DNA of 64,000 bases from contig NZ_JAFUAG010000014.1 of assembly GCF_017464355.1 (NCBI RefSeq), positions 37,098 through 101,097 of the forward strand, in the 5' to 3' direction. Under the pieces are notes generated by a model. It did not search any database. It worked only from the letters and a program-made list of their open reading frames with translations, and had not been told where the DNA came from. A program made the translations under genes and the position numbers. Positions 9,165 through 18,115 of the stretch are shown in pieces. Each line of letters opens with the position of its first letter. The first letter of the stretch is position 1. The stretch is from Ruminococcus sp. (GTDB taxonomy: Bacteria; Bacillota; Clostridia; Oscillospirales; Ruminococcaceae).

Positions 9165-9206
9165 AATATCTCTGCTGTCTGCGGGCAGCGGAGATATTTT
9201 TGTTTT
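9165..9206 (+). terminator. Terminator after the AgrC-like kinase
   Basis: AATATCTCTGCTG (9165-9177) pairs with CAGCGGAGATATT (9186-9198) with one mismatch, followed by TTTGTTTT. Confidence 0.85.
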
Positions 9207-9212
9207 ACCCCC

Positions 9213-9241
9213 TTGAAATCCGCCATGGGTCATGTTATAAT
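9213..9241 (+). promoter_or_regulatory. Promoter of the esterase-deacetylase pair
   Basis: TTGAAA at 9213-9218, 17 bases, TATAAT at 9236-9241, 34 bases before the esterase start. Confidence 0.75.
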
Positions 9242-9275
9242 AGTATGCAAGGTCTGAAATGAAGGAGTGTCAGTG

Positions 9276-10466
9276 ATGACAAGAAGGATAATATCGCTGC
9301 TCTGCGCTGCCGCAGTATTTGTCGGCATGGCGGGCTGCGGGGCTGAAAAGTCCCCCGCACCTGCGGAAAGTGCGGGCAGTATGGTCAAGGAGGATACGGG
9401 TATGAAGGGTACAAGGCTTACTGATGAGAATGCAAAGCTTACAGGCAGGGCTTTCCCTGCGGAAAGCGGAACTCTCTGGTGCGCACTCAGCGGCTCGGGC
9501 GCTGAATTTGAATTTACAGGTAAAAACCTGGATATAATGGTGGAGGGCGACGGCGTCAGCCAGTCAGGCCCCAGGGACAACTATGCCCGCATAGCCATTT
9601 ACGTTGACGGCGAAAGAGTGGTCGATGACCTGCTCAATGAGGGCATAAAGAAGTATACCCCCATTTCGGGCGACAGCGTTGTCACAAAGACCGTTAAGAT
9701 AGTAAAGCTTTCCGAAACGGCTATGTCCTGCTTCGGTATAATGCCCCTCCAGCTGGAGGAGGGGGCTTCTGTAAAGCCCACAGCCCCCAAGGCTCACAGG
9801 ATCGAGATAATAGGCGACTCTATCACCTGCGGCTACGGTGTGGACGATGAGGACCCCACCCACAATTTCAAGACCTCCACCGAAGATGTGACAAAGGCAT
9901 ATTCCTACAAAACGGTGCAGGCGCTGGACGTGGACTACAGCCTGTTCTCCATAAGCGGCTGGGGCGTGATCTCAGGCTGGACAGGGGACGGCACTCAGAA
10001 GCCCGACCAGCAGATACCTCTTTATTATGAGAAGTACGGCTTCACCTACGGCGGCTTCGGCGATACCAAGCCCCAGGATATGGACTGGGATTTCTCCCGC
10101 TTTCAGCCCGAGCTTGTCATAATAAATCTGGGTACCAACGATGACAGCTACTGCGGCACCAATGAGGACAGAAGGGCTGATTATTCCGCAGGCTATGTGG
10201 AGTTCCTGAAGACCGTCCGCCGCTGCAACCCCGATGCCCGCATTCTGTGCGTGCTGGGTATAATGGGCGATGCCCTCTATCCCACCGTGGAAGAAACAGT
10301 GGCAAAGTACAGCGAGGAAACAGGTGATACCAACATATCAGCCTTCCACTTTGAGCCCCAGAAGCCCGAGGACGGCCTGGCAGCCGATTATCACCCCACC
10401 GAAGTCACCCACACCAAGGCCGCCGAAGCCCTTACCGCTGAGGTGAAGAGCATAATGGGGTGGTAA
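9276..10466 (+). CDS. SGNH/GDSL esterase lipoprotein, CE2-like
   Basis: 396 residues from the ATG at 9276 (AAGGAG 8 bases upstream). MTRRIISLLCAAAVFVGMAGC gives a signal peptide with an MAGC lipobox, so the enzyme is anchored outside the cell. A jelly-roll-like N-terminal domain (about residues 40-165) precedes an SGNH hydrolase fold with GDSITCGYG (nucleophile Ser, block I), NLGTNDD (block III) and DYHPTEVTH (catalytic Asp and His, block V). This two-domain layout is typical of carbohydrate esterase family 2, which removes acetyl groups from plant polysaccharides or their oligomers. It is followed after one base by a polysaccharide deacetylase, suggesting joint trimming of substituted sugars or of the cell wall. 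Confidence 0.85.
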   Translation: MTRRIISLLCAAAVFVGMAGCGAEKSPAPAESAGSMVKEDTGMKGTRLTDENAKLTGRAFPAESGTLWCALSGSGAEFEFTGKNLDIMVEGDGVSQSGPRDNYARIAIYVDGERVVDDLLNEGIKKYTPISGDSVVTKTVKIVKLSETAMSCFGIMPLQLEEGASVKPTAPKAHRIEIIGDSITCGYGVDDEDPTHNFKTSTEDVTKAYSYKTVQALDVDYSLFSISGWGVISGWTGDGTQKPDQQIPLYYEKYGFTYGGFGDTKPQDMDWDFSRFQPELVIINLGTNDDSYCGTNEDRRADYSAGYVEFLKTVRRCNPDARILCVLGIMGDALYPTVEETVAKYSEETGDTNISAFHFEPQKPEDGLAADYHPTEVTHTKAAEALTAEVKSIMGW

Positions 10467-10467
10467 T

Positions 10468-11292
10468 ATGAGAAGACTTGCAAAAACGGCGCTGTCCGCC
10501 TTTGTTATGGGCACACTGATGATGACAGGCTGCGGTTCTTCCGTAAGCAGTTCCTCCGTGAAAGAAAGCACTGCCGAAAAGCCCGCAGAGACCTCTGCGG
10601 CTGAAACAACTGCCCCCGAGGAGGTAAAGCCTGTGGTAACAAGCTTCAAGGCACCCGAGGAGTACGGCAAGGTCATAGCCCTGACCTTTGATGACGGCCC
10701 CGATGCGGTGTCCACCAACATGATACTTGATGTTTTCGAGGAAAATAATGCCAGAGCCAGCTTTTTCCTTATCGGTGACAATATCACCGATGCCACCGCA
10801 GAAACAGTGAAAAGGGAGGCTCGGCTGGGCTTTGAGATAAACAGCCATTCAAAGACCCATTCGTATATGGATAAGATGACCCCCGAGGAGATAAAGGCGG
10901 AAATGGACTACACCGACGAGAAGATAAAGGAGCTTACAGGTGTTACACCAAGGTTCTTCCGCCCGCCCTACATAGCGGTCAGCGATACCATGTTCGAGAC
11001 CATTGACAAGCCCTTTATCAACGGCCTTGGCTGCAATGACTGGGACAAGAGCGTTTCTGCTGAGACCATAACCGAAAAGGTGCTTGCCCAGGCCGAGGAC
11101 GGCGCTATAATTCTCCTCCATGACGGCGGAAGCAATTTCCGCACCGCTGAAGCCCTGAAGACTATCGTGCCCGAGCTTCAGGCTCAGGGCTATGAACTTG
11201 TGACAGTGTCGGAGCTTTTCCATGCCAAGGGCATAGAACCTCAGGAGGACAATATTTTGTACAGCAGGGCTGAGCAGACCTCCATGTACTGA
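10468..11292 (+). CDS. Polysaccharide deacetylase lipoprotein (NodB domain, CE4)
   Basis: 274 residues, starting one base after the esterase stop, so the two are translationally linked. LMMTGC is the lipobox, followed by a Ser/Glu/Thr-rich tether. The NodB domain shows all CE4 motifs: TFDDGPD (catalytic base Asp and metal Asp), SHSKTH (the two metal-binding His), RFFRPPY and IILLHD (motif 5 His). The domain is metal-dependent and removes N- or O-acetyl groups from chitin-like sugars, peptidoglycan or xylan. The cell-surface location leaves peptidoglycan and dietary glycans as candidates. Confidence 0.9.
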   Translation: MRRLAKTALSAFVMGTLMMTGCGSSVSSSSVKESTAEKPAETSAAETTAPEEVKPVVTSFKAPEEYGKVIALTFDDGPDAVSTNMILDVFEENNARASFFLIGDNITDATAETVKREARLGFEINSHSKTHSYMDKMTPEEIKAEMDYTDEKIKELTGVTPRFFRPPYIAVSDTMFETIDKPFINGLGCNDWDKSVSAETITEKVLAQAEDGAIILLHDGGSNFRTAEALKTIVPELQAQGYELVTVSELFHAKGIEPQEDNILYSRAEQTSMY

Positions 11293-11335
11293 GAGCGACA
11301 AGGGAAGAAATGATATATAATAAGGAAGTGTATGA

Positions 11336-11854
11336 ATGAACAAGCTGCTTGAAGCAGGAAAGATAGTATCGGTGTTCGGCCTGAAAGGAGAGGTCAAGGT
11401 GCAGCCCTGGTGCGACACCCCCGATTTCCTATGTGAGTTCGACAGGCTCTATTACAAAAGCGGCACCCCCGTTGATATCGAGCGTGCCAGAGTGCAGAAG
11501 AACATCGTGGTCATGAAGATAAAGGGCATCGACTCCGTGGAGGAAGCCCAGAAGATACGCAACCGCGTGCTTTATCTTGACAGGGACGATGTGGAGCTTG
11601 ATGAGGACACCTATTTCGTGCAGGACCTCATCGGTCTTAAGGTCATCGACCTTGACAGCGGCAGAGAGTACGGCACCCTGACAGAGGTCAGCGAAACAGG
11701 CGCCAATGATGTATACCATATTAAAAGCGCCGACGGAAAGATGTACTATATCCCCGCCATACCCTCAGTGGTGGCCGAGACCGATGTGGAGGGCGGTGTC
11801 ATGAAGATAACCCCCCTTGAGGGACTTTTTGATGACGCGGAGGAGATCCGATGA
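11336..11854 (+). CDS. rimM: 16S rRNA processing protein RimM
   Basis: 172 residues, normal length. RimM binds ribosomal protein S19 and helps mature the 30S head. The N-terminal RimM barrel begins LEAGKIVSVFGLKGEVKVQPW, with the family GxxGLxGE-type signature, and a PRC-barrel follows (DLIGLKVIDLDSGREYGTL; IPAIPSVV). AAGGAAG sits just upstream of the ATG at 11336. Its last four bases overlap the trmD start (ATGA), the usual rimM-trmD arrangement. Confidence 0.96.
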   Translation: MNKLLEAGKIVSVFGLKGEVKVQPWCDTPDFLCEFDRLYYKSGTPVDIERARVQKNIVVMKIKGIDSVEEAQKIRNRVLYLDRDDVELDEDTYFVQDLIGLKVIDLDSGREYGTLTEVSETGANDVYHIKSADGKMYYIPAIPSVVAETDVEGGVMKITPLEGLFDDAEEIR

Positions 11855-12585
11855 ACATTGATATAGCCACACTTTTTCCCGAAATGCTGGAAAATTACCT
11901 GTCCCAAAGCATCGTGGGGCGGGCAAGGGCAAAGGATATCTTCACGGTGAACTGCCACGATATCCGCGCATATACTAAAGATAAGCACCGCCGTGTTGAC
12001 GACACACCCTACAGCGAACAGAAGGGTATGCTCATGCAGTGCGACCCTATCTTCAACTGCTATGAGGCCGTGACCGAGGGCAGGCCTAAGCCCCATGTGA
12101 TATATATGTCGCCTCAGGGGAAGACCCTTACCCAGCAGCGCTGCCGTGAGCTGGCACAGCTGGAGGATATCTTCATTCTCTGCGGACATTATGAGGGCGT
12201 GGACGAACGTATCATCGAAACACTGGTGGATGAGGAGATATCCATAGGCGACTATGTGCTGACAGGTGGCGAGCTGCCTGCCCTGGTGCTGGTGGACGCT
12301 GTGGTGCGTATGCTGGACGGCACCCTCTCCCAGCCCGACTGCTACGAGGACGAGAGCCATTACAGCGGCCTGCTGGAATATCCCCAGTATACCCGACCCG
12401 AGGTCTGGCACGATATGAAAGTCCCCGAGATACTCCTTTCGGGACATCATGCCAACATCAAAAAATGGCGGCATGAACAGGCACTCATCACCACAGCAAA
12501 GAAGCGCCCCGAATTATTGGAAAAGCTGGAACTCACCGAGGAGGATTTGGCAATAATACACAAAGTTGTCGATTTTGACAAATAA
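11851..12585 (+). CDS. trmD: tRNA (guanine-37-N1)-methyltransferase TrmD
   Basis: 244 residues. The enzyme methylates G37 next to the anticodon using SAM and prevents frameshifting. The SPOUT-fold motifs are clear: IYMSPQGKTL, CGHYEGVDER, EISIGDYVLTGGELPALV in the trefoil knot, and a C-terminal helical domain. The start overlaps rimM by four bases. No ribosomal protein L19 gene follows, unlike the common rpsP-rimM-trmD-rplS order. Confidence 0.97.
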   Translation: MNIDIATLFPEMLENYLSQSIVGRARAKDIFTVNCHDIRAYTKDKHRRVDDTPYSEQKGMLMQCDPIFNCYEAVTEGRPKPHVIYMSPQGKTLTQQRCRELAQLEDIFILCGHYEGVDERIIETLVDEEISIGDYVLTGGELPALVLVDAVVRMLDGTLSQPDCYEDESHYSGLLEYPQYTRPEVWHDMKVPEILLSGHHANIKKWRHEQALITTAKKRPELLEKLELTEEDLAIIHKVVDFDK

Positions 12586-12761
12586 TCGGGGCAGATGTAT
12601 TGGGCAATACAGATAAGTATGTTAAAAAGATTTGTACAGAGTGATACAAAAAATATTGACTTATTGTATAAATCAGATAAAGGCACTTGATAATTGTTAA
12701 CCTTTTATAGGTGAATGCTACGAAAATCAGACCTGCGGCTGTTGTTTGTCTAAAATTTGCG

Positions 12762-12790
12762 TTGACTAAAGAGGAGTTGTCGGGTATAAT
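12762..12790 (+). promoter_or_regulatory. Promoter of the HPr gene
   Basis: TTGACT at 12762-12767, 17 bases, TATAAT at 12785-12790. The leader is about 85 bases. The rest of 12586-12761 is AT-rich and shows no gene. Confidence 0.85.
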
Positions 12791-12881
12791 ATATTATGTG
12801 AACAGGGAGGAAAAACACCCCGCTGCTCACCAAGTTCTATGAAAATGTTTAAGACTTTATAGGGATTGGAGAGATCGCATC

Positions 12882-13154
12882 ATGTTACAGAATACTGTTG
12901 TTGTTCAGAATCAGGTAGGCCTGCACGCACGTCCTGCAACTTTCTTCATTCAGAAGGCTAATGAGTTCAAGTCCTCTATCTGGATAGAGAAGGAAGACAG
13001 AAGAGTAAATGCAAAGAGCCTGCTGGGTATCCTCTCACTGGGTATCGTTGGCGGCACCACTATCAAGATCATCGCTGACGGCGCTGACGAGGAAGAGGCT
13101 GTTAAGGGTCTGGTTGACCTGGTAGACAGCGGCTTTGCTGAGGACGCAAGATAA
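12882..13154 (+). CDS. ptsH: Phosphocarrier protein HPr
   Basis: 90 residues. HPr carries phosphate from enzyme I to sugar-specific PTS enzymes, and in Firmicutes its serine-phosphorylated form is the CcpA co-repressor. The active His is in VGLHARPAT and the regulatory Ser46 region is NAKSLLGILSLG, so both phosphorylation sites are present. The gene stands alone between its own promoter and terminator, without ptsI. A role in carbon catabolite control fits as well as a role in sugar uptake. Confidence 0.92.
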   Translation: MLQNTVVVQNQVGLHARPATFFIQKANEFKSSIWIEKEDRRVNAKSLLGILSLGIVGGTTIKIIADGADEEEAVKGLVDLVDSGFAEDAR

Positions 13155-13176
13155 TAATAGCTTAGTGGATAAAGTG

Positions 13177-13213
13177 ACAGGCTGTTCCTTCGGGAACGGT
13201 CTGTTTTGTTTTT
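13177..13213 (+). terminator. Terminator after ptsH
   Basis: ACAGGCTGTTCC-TTCG-GGAACGGTCTGT hairpin (13177-13204) with a TTCG loop, followed by TTTGTTTTT. Confidence 0.85.
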
Positions 13214-13385
13214 ACGGCGCAGGGAAGTTCCGGGGGGCTTTTCACATAATGCTCAAAAACAAATAAGCAAAATGTTCAAAGGTTACAAAACAATTACCTG
13301 CCCATAGAATTTCATTGGTCGTTTTTGTGGATATTAAACAATAAACCTTTTAATTTTACATTGTGTTCACACATTAAAGAGGAAA

Positions 13386-13408
13386 ATATGTTACAATTTG
13401 TAACATAT
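13386..13408. promoter_or_regulatory. Perfect palindrome, operator candidate
   Basis: ATATGTTACA (13386-13395) and its exact inverse TGTAACATAT (13399-13408) flank the three bases ATT. It lies about 77 bases upstream of the promoter of the PucR-type regulator, within a 436-base gap (13155-13590) that otherwise holds only a terminator, that promoter and a small leader hairpin (13528-13552). Confidence 0.5.
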
Positions 13409-13484
13409 CAGGGCATAAAGGATAGCGCCCTGAGGTTCGGTAAAAAGTTTTTTTGGAAAATCCGCACTTTTTACTATAAAACAC

Positions 13485-13513
13485 TTGCAAAATTCTTTGT
13501 TTTTTGTTATAAT
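13485..13513 (+). promoter_or_regulatory. Promoter of the PucR/CdaR-type regulator (and ftsEX)
   Basis: TTGCAA at 13485-13490, 17 bases, TATAAT at 13508-13513. The leader contains a GTTTTGCC/GGCAAAAC hairpin at 13528-13552. Confidence 0.8.
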
Positions 13514-13590
13514 TAATGTAAGCGAATGTTTTGCCGTCAAGAAGGGCAAAACTACTGTGAGAATAAATTGCAAGTAGAGGGGATCAAATT

Positions 13591-14676
13591 ATGTCAAACA
13601 GATTATTTCAAAGCGTTGTTCATCAGATGCGAGACACTATCGATTGCGTGATCGGCGTCATCGACGAAACTGCGACCATAATCGCCTGCTCTGAGCTGGC
13701 ACAGGTCGGCACGACCAATGAGTTCGTATCTCTCGATCTGGGAGACTCCCATGATATCTTCGTGCGCGACGGCTATACCTATAAGCCTTTCGGCGCCCAC
13801 ATGAAGCCTGACTATGCAGTGTTCGTTGAGGGCACTGATGAGGTGGCTGCAAAGTATGCCAGCATACTGGCTATAACTCTGTCCAGTATCAAGCAGTACT
13901 ATGATGAGAAGTACGATCGCAACAACTTCATCAAGAATGTCGTTCTGGATAACGTGCTGCCCGGTGACGTTCACGTCAAGGCGAGGGAGCTGCATTTCAG
14001 CTCTGACATCTCCAGAGTCGTTCTGCTCATAAGGATAGTATCTTCCAATGACGTTTCCGCTTACGACGTTATACAGAACCTGTTCCCCGATAAGAACAAG
14101 GATTTCGTGTTCAATATCACTGAGAGCGATATCGTGCTGGTAAAGGAAGTTGCTGCAGGCGTTGAGACCAAGGATCTCGAAAAGCTGGCAAGAAGCATAT
14201 CCGATACTCTGTCCAGCGAGTTCTATACCAGGGTAAACGTTGGTATAGGTACTGTTATCGAGGGTGTCAGGGATCTGGCTAAGTCTTTCAAGGAGGCTCA
14301 GGTGTCTCTTGAAGTCGGCAAGGTCTTCGATACTGACAAGAATATCGTTTCCTATGACGACCTGGGTATCGCAAGGCTGATTTATCATCTGCCTACTACC
14401 CTGTGCGAGACTTTCCTGAAGGAAGTCTTCAAGAAGGGCTCCATAGATTCTCTGGATCACGAAACACTGTTCACTATACAGAAGTTCTTTGAGAACAACC
14501 TGAACGTTTCTGAGACATCGAGAAAACTGTTCGTACACAGAAATACTCTGGTGTACAGACTTGAAAAGATCAAAAAGCTCACGGGTCTTGACCTGAGAGA
14601 GTTTGACCATGCGATCATCTTCAAGATCGCTCTGATGGTAAAGAAGTATCTTTCCGCCAATCCGGTCAAATTCTGA
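13591..14676 (+). CDS. PucR/CdaR-family transcriptional regulator
   Basis: 361 residues. The C terminus is a PucR-type helix-turn-helix (FFENNLNVSETSRKLFVHRNTLVYRLEKI, given here as NLNVSETSRKLFVHRNTL at about residues 308-325), the hallmark of the family of sugar-diacid and purine regulators. A central GGDEF-like fold region (about residues 125-270) and an N-terminal sensory region (CVIGVIDETATIIACSEL) precede it. The inducer cannot be told from the sequence. The gene is 57 bases upstream of ftsE without a terminator between, so it may be co-transcribed with ftsEX. Confidence 0.85.
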   Translation: MSNRLFQSVVHQMRDTIDCVIGVIDETATIIACSELAQVGTTNEFVSLDLGDSHDIFVRDGYTYKPFGAHMKPDYAVFVEGTDEVAAKYASILAITLSSIKQYYDEKYDRNNFIKNVVLDNVLPGDVHVKARELHFSSDISRVVLLIRIVSSNDVSAYDVIQNLFPDKNKDFVFNITESDIVLVKEVAAGVETKDLEKLARSISDTLSSEFYTRVNVGIGTVIEGVRDLAKSFKEAQVSLEVGKVFDTDKNIVSYDDLGIARLIYHLPTTLCETFLKEVFKKGSIDSLDHETLFTIQKFFENNLNVSETSRKLFVHRNTLVYRLEKIKKLTGLDLREFDHAIIFKIALMVKKYLSANPVKF

Positions 14677-14733
14677 GGAAAAGCCTATGAGCAGCGGACG
14701 CCTGCGTCCGTAAACTTTAAGGCGGTGTAAATT

Positions 14734-15423
14734 TTGGTAGAGTTTCAGGACGTGTCCGTCACCTATAATTCAAGCGGTGTGGACGCGCTAAACAAAGTCA
14801 ATCTTAAGATCAATGACGGCGACTTCGCGTTCGTTGTCGGCCCCTCGGGTGCGGGCAAATCCACCCTCATCAAGCTGGTACTGAAAGAGATAGACGCGAC
14901 CAGCGGTACAGTCCTGGTAAACGGCTTCAACCTCAGAAAGCTGAGGAGGAGCAAGGTGCCTGCGCTGAGAAGAACTATCGGCGTGGTGTTCCAGGATTTC
15001 AGACTTATACCCACAATGACGGTGTATGAGAACGTGGCTTTCGTGCTGCGTGTTATAGATGCTCCCGCAAAGTATATCAGGAGCAGAGTACCCTATGTTA
15101 TCAGCCTTGTAGGGCTTTCTGACAAGGCAAAGTGTTACCCCACCGAGCTTTCGGGCGGTGAGCAGCAGCGTGTGGCGCTGGCGAGGGCTCTTGTCAATGA
15201 CCCCAAGCTGATAATCGCGGACGAGCCTACGGGTAATATCGACCCCGCACTTTCCTATGAGATAGTTGAACTGCTCAAGGGTATAAATGAGTGCGGCACG
15301 ACCATACTCATGGTCACTCATGAGCATGACCTGGTGCGCTATTTCGGCGGACGTATAATCAATATCAATAAGGGTAGTATTGATTTCGACGAGGTAGTAG
15401 GAGGTGCGCAGAGTGAAAGTTAG
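14734..15423 (+). CDS. ftsE: Cell division ATP-binding protein FtsE
   Basis: 229 residues starting at TTG 14734, with AAGGCGG about 9 bases upstream; the start [11 protein letters not shown] aligns with the family N terminus. Walker A is GPSGAGKST, the signature is [15 protein letters not shown], and Walker B is [12 protein letters not shown]. FtsE powers FtsX, which switches on a peptidoglycan hydrolase at the membrane. The ftsX start lies inside the ftsE end, so the pair is coupled. Confidence 0.96.
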   Translation: MVEFQDVSVTYNSSGVDALNKVNLKINDGDFAFVVGPSGAGKSTLIKLVLKEIDATSGTVLVNGFNLRKLRRSKVPALRRTIGVVFQDFRLIPTMTVYENVAFVLRVIDAPAKYIRSRVPYVISLVGLSDKAKCYPTELSGGEQQRVALARALVNDPKLIIADEPTGNIDPALSYEIVELLKGINECGTTILMVTHEHDLVRYFGGRIININKGSIDFDEVVGGAQSES

Positions 15424-16318
15424 CAGCTTCCGTTACCTGGTACATCAGGGCGTTTCAGGCATCTGGAAAAACAGGATGATGACCTTCGCCTCCTTCTGCA
15501 TACTGCTGGTAAGTCTGCTCATGGTAGGTATCGCAAGCCTTACGGCTATCAACCTTACCAGGATAATCAGCGGCATCGAGGATAAGAGTGAGGTCGTGGT
15601 CGTTATAAACGACAACGCTGATAAGGAGAACGAAAAGCAGCTCAAGGAGCAGCTGGCAGCTATCCCGAACATCAATTCGATAGAGCTTTACAGCAAGGAA
15701 GAAGCCTGGAACGGTATGCTCGACAGCATGACCGAGGAGGAAAGGGCGTTCTTCAAGTACGCTGACGAGAACCCTCTGCCTGATACTTACAGACTTACTG
15801 TAAAGGATATTGAGCTGATGAGCGAAACTACCGCGCAGATCGAAACTCTGGATTTCGTTGATTCGACCCAGTCCCCTACGACCTTTGCGGACGTTCTTAT
15901 CAGTATCAGGAGGATATTCACCATAATCGCCACAGCAGTTGTGGCTGCCCTTGTGGTGGTGAGCCTCGTTATCATCTCGAATACTACGAGAGCCAGCGTT
16001 TTCGCAAGACGTAAAGAGATCAATATCATGAAATACGTCGGCGCGACCAACGCATTTATCAGGATACCGTTCTTCGTTGAGGGCATGATCGTGGGCATAG
16101 TTGCCGCCATAGGCGCACTGCTCATGACTAAGTTCGCTTACGAAGGTGTGTATAATATCTTCAATGATGACTCGGCTATCTGGGTCGTTATGGGAATGAA
16201 GAAGCTCTATTCCTTCAAGGAACTGCTGTTCCCCGTGAGCGTATCATATCTTGCAGCAGGCGCTGTTATCGGCGCGTTGGGCACTTCGATAAGTACAGGC
16301 AAGCACCTTAAGGTGTAA
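15413..16318 (+). CDS. ftsX: Cell division membrane protein FtsX
   Basis: 301 residues. I chose GTG 15413 (TAGGAGG at 15398-15404) over GTG 15404, which would overlap the ribosome binding site. The protein begins [22 protein letters not shown], a typical FtsX N terminus given here as SFRYLVHQGVSGIWKNRMM. There are four membrane helices (about residues 22-44 and three near the C terminus) and an extracellular loop of about 120 residues that in other Firmicutes binds the coiled-coil hydrolase. Two coiled-coil M23 proteins follow directly downstream. Confidence 0.95.
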   Translation: MKVSSFRYLVHQGVSGIWKNRMMTFASFCILLVSLLMVGIASLTAINLTRIISGIEDKSEVVVVINDNADKENEKQLKEQLAAIPNINSIELYSKEEAWNGMLDSMTEEERAFFKYADENPLPDTYRLTVKDIELMSETTAQIETLDFVDSTQSPTTFADVLISIRRIFTIIATAVVAALVVVSLVIISNTTRASVFARRKEINIMKYVGATNAFIRIPFFVEGMIVGIVAAIGALLMTKFAYEGVYNIFNDDSAIWVVMGMKKLYSFKELLFPVSVSYLAAGAVIGALGTSISTGKHLKV

Positions 16319-16340
16319 GCATGATAATTTTGACAACATA

Positions 16341-16383
16341 TGGCAGGGGACGGGGGACACACGTTTCCTGCCATTTTGTGTTT
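16341..16383 (+). terminator. Terminator after ftsX
   Basis: TGGCAGG (16341-16347) pairs with CCTGCCA (16367-16373), followed by TTTTGTGTTT. Confidence 0.75.
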
Positions 16384-16421
16384 AACAGGCAAAACTGACA
16401 AATTGTGTAAAAATGCTGCGG

Positions 16422-16427
16422 TATAAT
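16422..16427 (+). promoter_or_regulatory. -10 element of the first M23 hydrolase gene
   Basis: TATAAT at 16422-16427, 37 bases before the start. The -35 is weak; CTGACA at 16395-16400 is 21 bases away. Confidence 0.5.
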
Positions 16428-16464
16428 ATATACAGAGAGCCGCAGTCTGACGGAGGAATTCTTA

Positions 16465-18060
16465 ATGAATAAACTGACAGGCTTTAAGAAGCTCGTCGCG
16501 TGTACCGCGGCGGTGCTTATCTGTGCGTCTGCTTTTTCGGGCGCGGACAGCTTTGTTATGAAAGCAGATGTTGCAAATGCAGCCAGTAAAGAGCTGAAAG
16601 AAAACAAGCAAAATATAACCGATACACAGGCAAGCATCGAAGAGCTTATCGCCAAGCAGGAAGAACTTGATAAAAAAATAGCCGAGACCAAGGACGATAT
16701 CTCCGCTGAGGAGGAAAACAAGGCGGCTATCGAGGAGCAGATAATCACTGTTCAGAAGACTGTAATGTCCCTGACAGATGTCATCTCTCAGACTAACGAC
16801 GAGATAAAGGCTCTTGAAGCTTCTATCGCCGAAAAGGAAGTGCAGGTAGAGGAAAAGCACGAGCAGATAGTCGAAGGCGTAGGCGAATTCAAGGAAAGAC
16901 TGAAAGCGATGTACGTCGCAGGCAACAATACATATTCAGATATCATCATCGGTTCTTCCGACTTCTATGATATGCTCATGAAAGTCGAGCTGGTCAAAAG
17001 GGTGGCTGAGCACGATGATAATATGATAGACAGCCTTATCGAACTGAAGGATCAGTACGAGGCTGATGAGGCTGAGCTCAATGCCGAAAAGGCTGAGCTT
17101 GAAGTAAAGCAGGAAGATCTTGAGACCAAGAAACAGGCTCATGAGAACCAGAGGGACAAGCTGCAGATGCTGTTTGAAGAAAGCGAGATCGCTCTGGACG
17201 ACATGAATGCCAATAAGGAGATCTACGAGAACAACCTGGCCATGATCGAGCAGAACAAGAAAGAGTTTGAAAAGGAACTGGACGCTCTGTTTGAAGAGAG
17301 AATGGCCATACAGGCAGAGGAAAAGAGGAAAGCTGACGAGGAGAAGGCTCGTCAGGAAGAATTACGCAGACAGGAAGAAGAACGTAAACGTCAGGAAGAG
17401 GAAAAACAAAGACAGGAAGAAGCCGAGAGGGCAAGACAGGAAGCTGAAAAGGCAAATCAGGCAGCTGCTGAAAGTCAGTCGGACAGCAGCTCTGATAACA
17501 GCAGCAGTACCGACAGCAGCAGCATAGATACTTCGGAGAGCATAGCTTCCGAGGTGACTGAGAACCTGTCAGACACCCCCTCCGATAACCTGAGCAAGAA
17601 TGCCCAGAACGGCTATCAGGAGATATCCAGGTTCACCTGGCCCGTACCCGGTCATTACCATGTCTCCTACGGCTTCGGCTACAGAAATGCAGGTGTGCTG
17701 ACGGGCAACCACGGCGGTATCGACATCTACGACGCCAACATCTACAATGCAGAGATAGTTGCGGCTGACGCAGGTACTGTCATAAGGGTGGAGAACTATT
17801 GTACCCATGACTTCGGCAAGAACTACGACTGCGGCTGCGGCGGCGGTTACGGCAGATACTGCATCATCGATCATGGTGACGGTGTATGGACAGTTTACGG
17901 CCACGCAAACAATATCGTTGTATCCACAAACCAGTACGTTGAAAAGGGTCAGGTCCTTGGCTATGTTGGCTCTACAGGCCATTCCACAGGCCCCCACACC
18001 CACTTCGAGGTACAGATCAACAGAGTAAAGCAGGACCCCGCTAACTACCTTTCATACTAA
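16465..18060 (+). CDS. Secreted coiled-coil peptidoglycan hydrolase with M23 domain, FtsEX client candidate
   Basis: 531 residues. Signal peptide at residues 1-38, then a long coiled coil (about 45-330, including REAL-type repeats of EEERKRQEEEKQRQEEA), a Ser/Asp/Thr linker, and a C-terminal LytM/M23 domain. Zinc ligand motifs are NHGGIDIY and HTHFEV, with YGHAN between. An unusual insert with CTHDFGKNYDCGCGGGYG lies in the middle of the domain. The layout copies PcsB/CwlO/EnvC-type hydrolases, which FtsEX activates through the coiled coil, and the gene follows ftsX. It should cut peptide stems at the division site. The link to FtsEX is inferred from position and architecture. Confidence 0.9.
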   Translation: MNKLTGFKKLVACTAAVLICASAFSGADSFVMKADVANAASKELKENKQNITDTQASIEELIAKQEELDKKIAETKDDISAEEENKAAIEEQIITVQKTVMSLTDVISQTNDEIKALEASIAEKEVQVEEKHEQIVEGVGEFKERLKAMYVAGNNTYSDIIIGSSDFYDMLMKVELVKRVAEHDDNMIDSLIELKDQYEADEAELNAEKAELEVKQEDLETKKQAHENQRDKLQMLFEESEIALDDMNANKEIYENNLAMIEQNKKEFEKELDALFEERMAIQAEEKRKADEEKARQEELRRQEEERKRQEEEKQRQEEAERARQEAEKANQAAAESQSDSSSDNSSSTDSSSIDTSESIASEVTENLSDTPSDNLSKNAQNGYQEISRFTWPVPGHYHVSYGFGYRNAGVLTGNHGGIDIYDANIYNAEIVAADAGTVIRVENYCTHDFGKNYDCGCGGGYGRYCIIDHGDGVWTVYGHANNIVVSTNQYVEKGQVLGYVGSTGHSTGPHTHFEVQINRVKQDPANYLSY

Positions 18061-18115
18061 CTACGTTTCATTTTCCTGATAGTTCTTTTCTTCGCTTCCC
18101 GTAAAGGAGAGTATG

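Noticed and set aside
13325-13516. 63-codon open frame before the PucR-type regulator
   Set aside because: No ribosome binding site, AT-rich composition, and it contains the palindrome and overlaps the promoter of the next gene.
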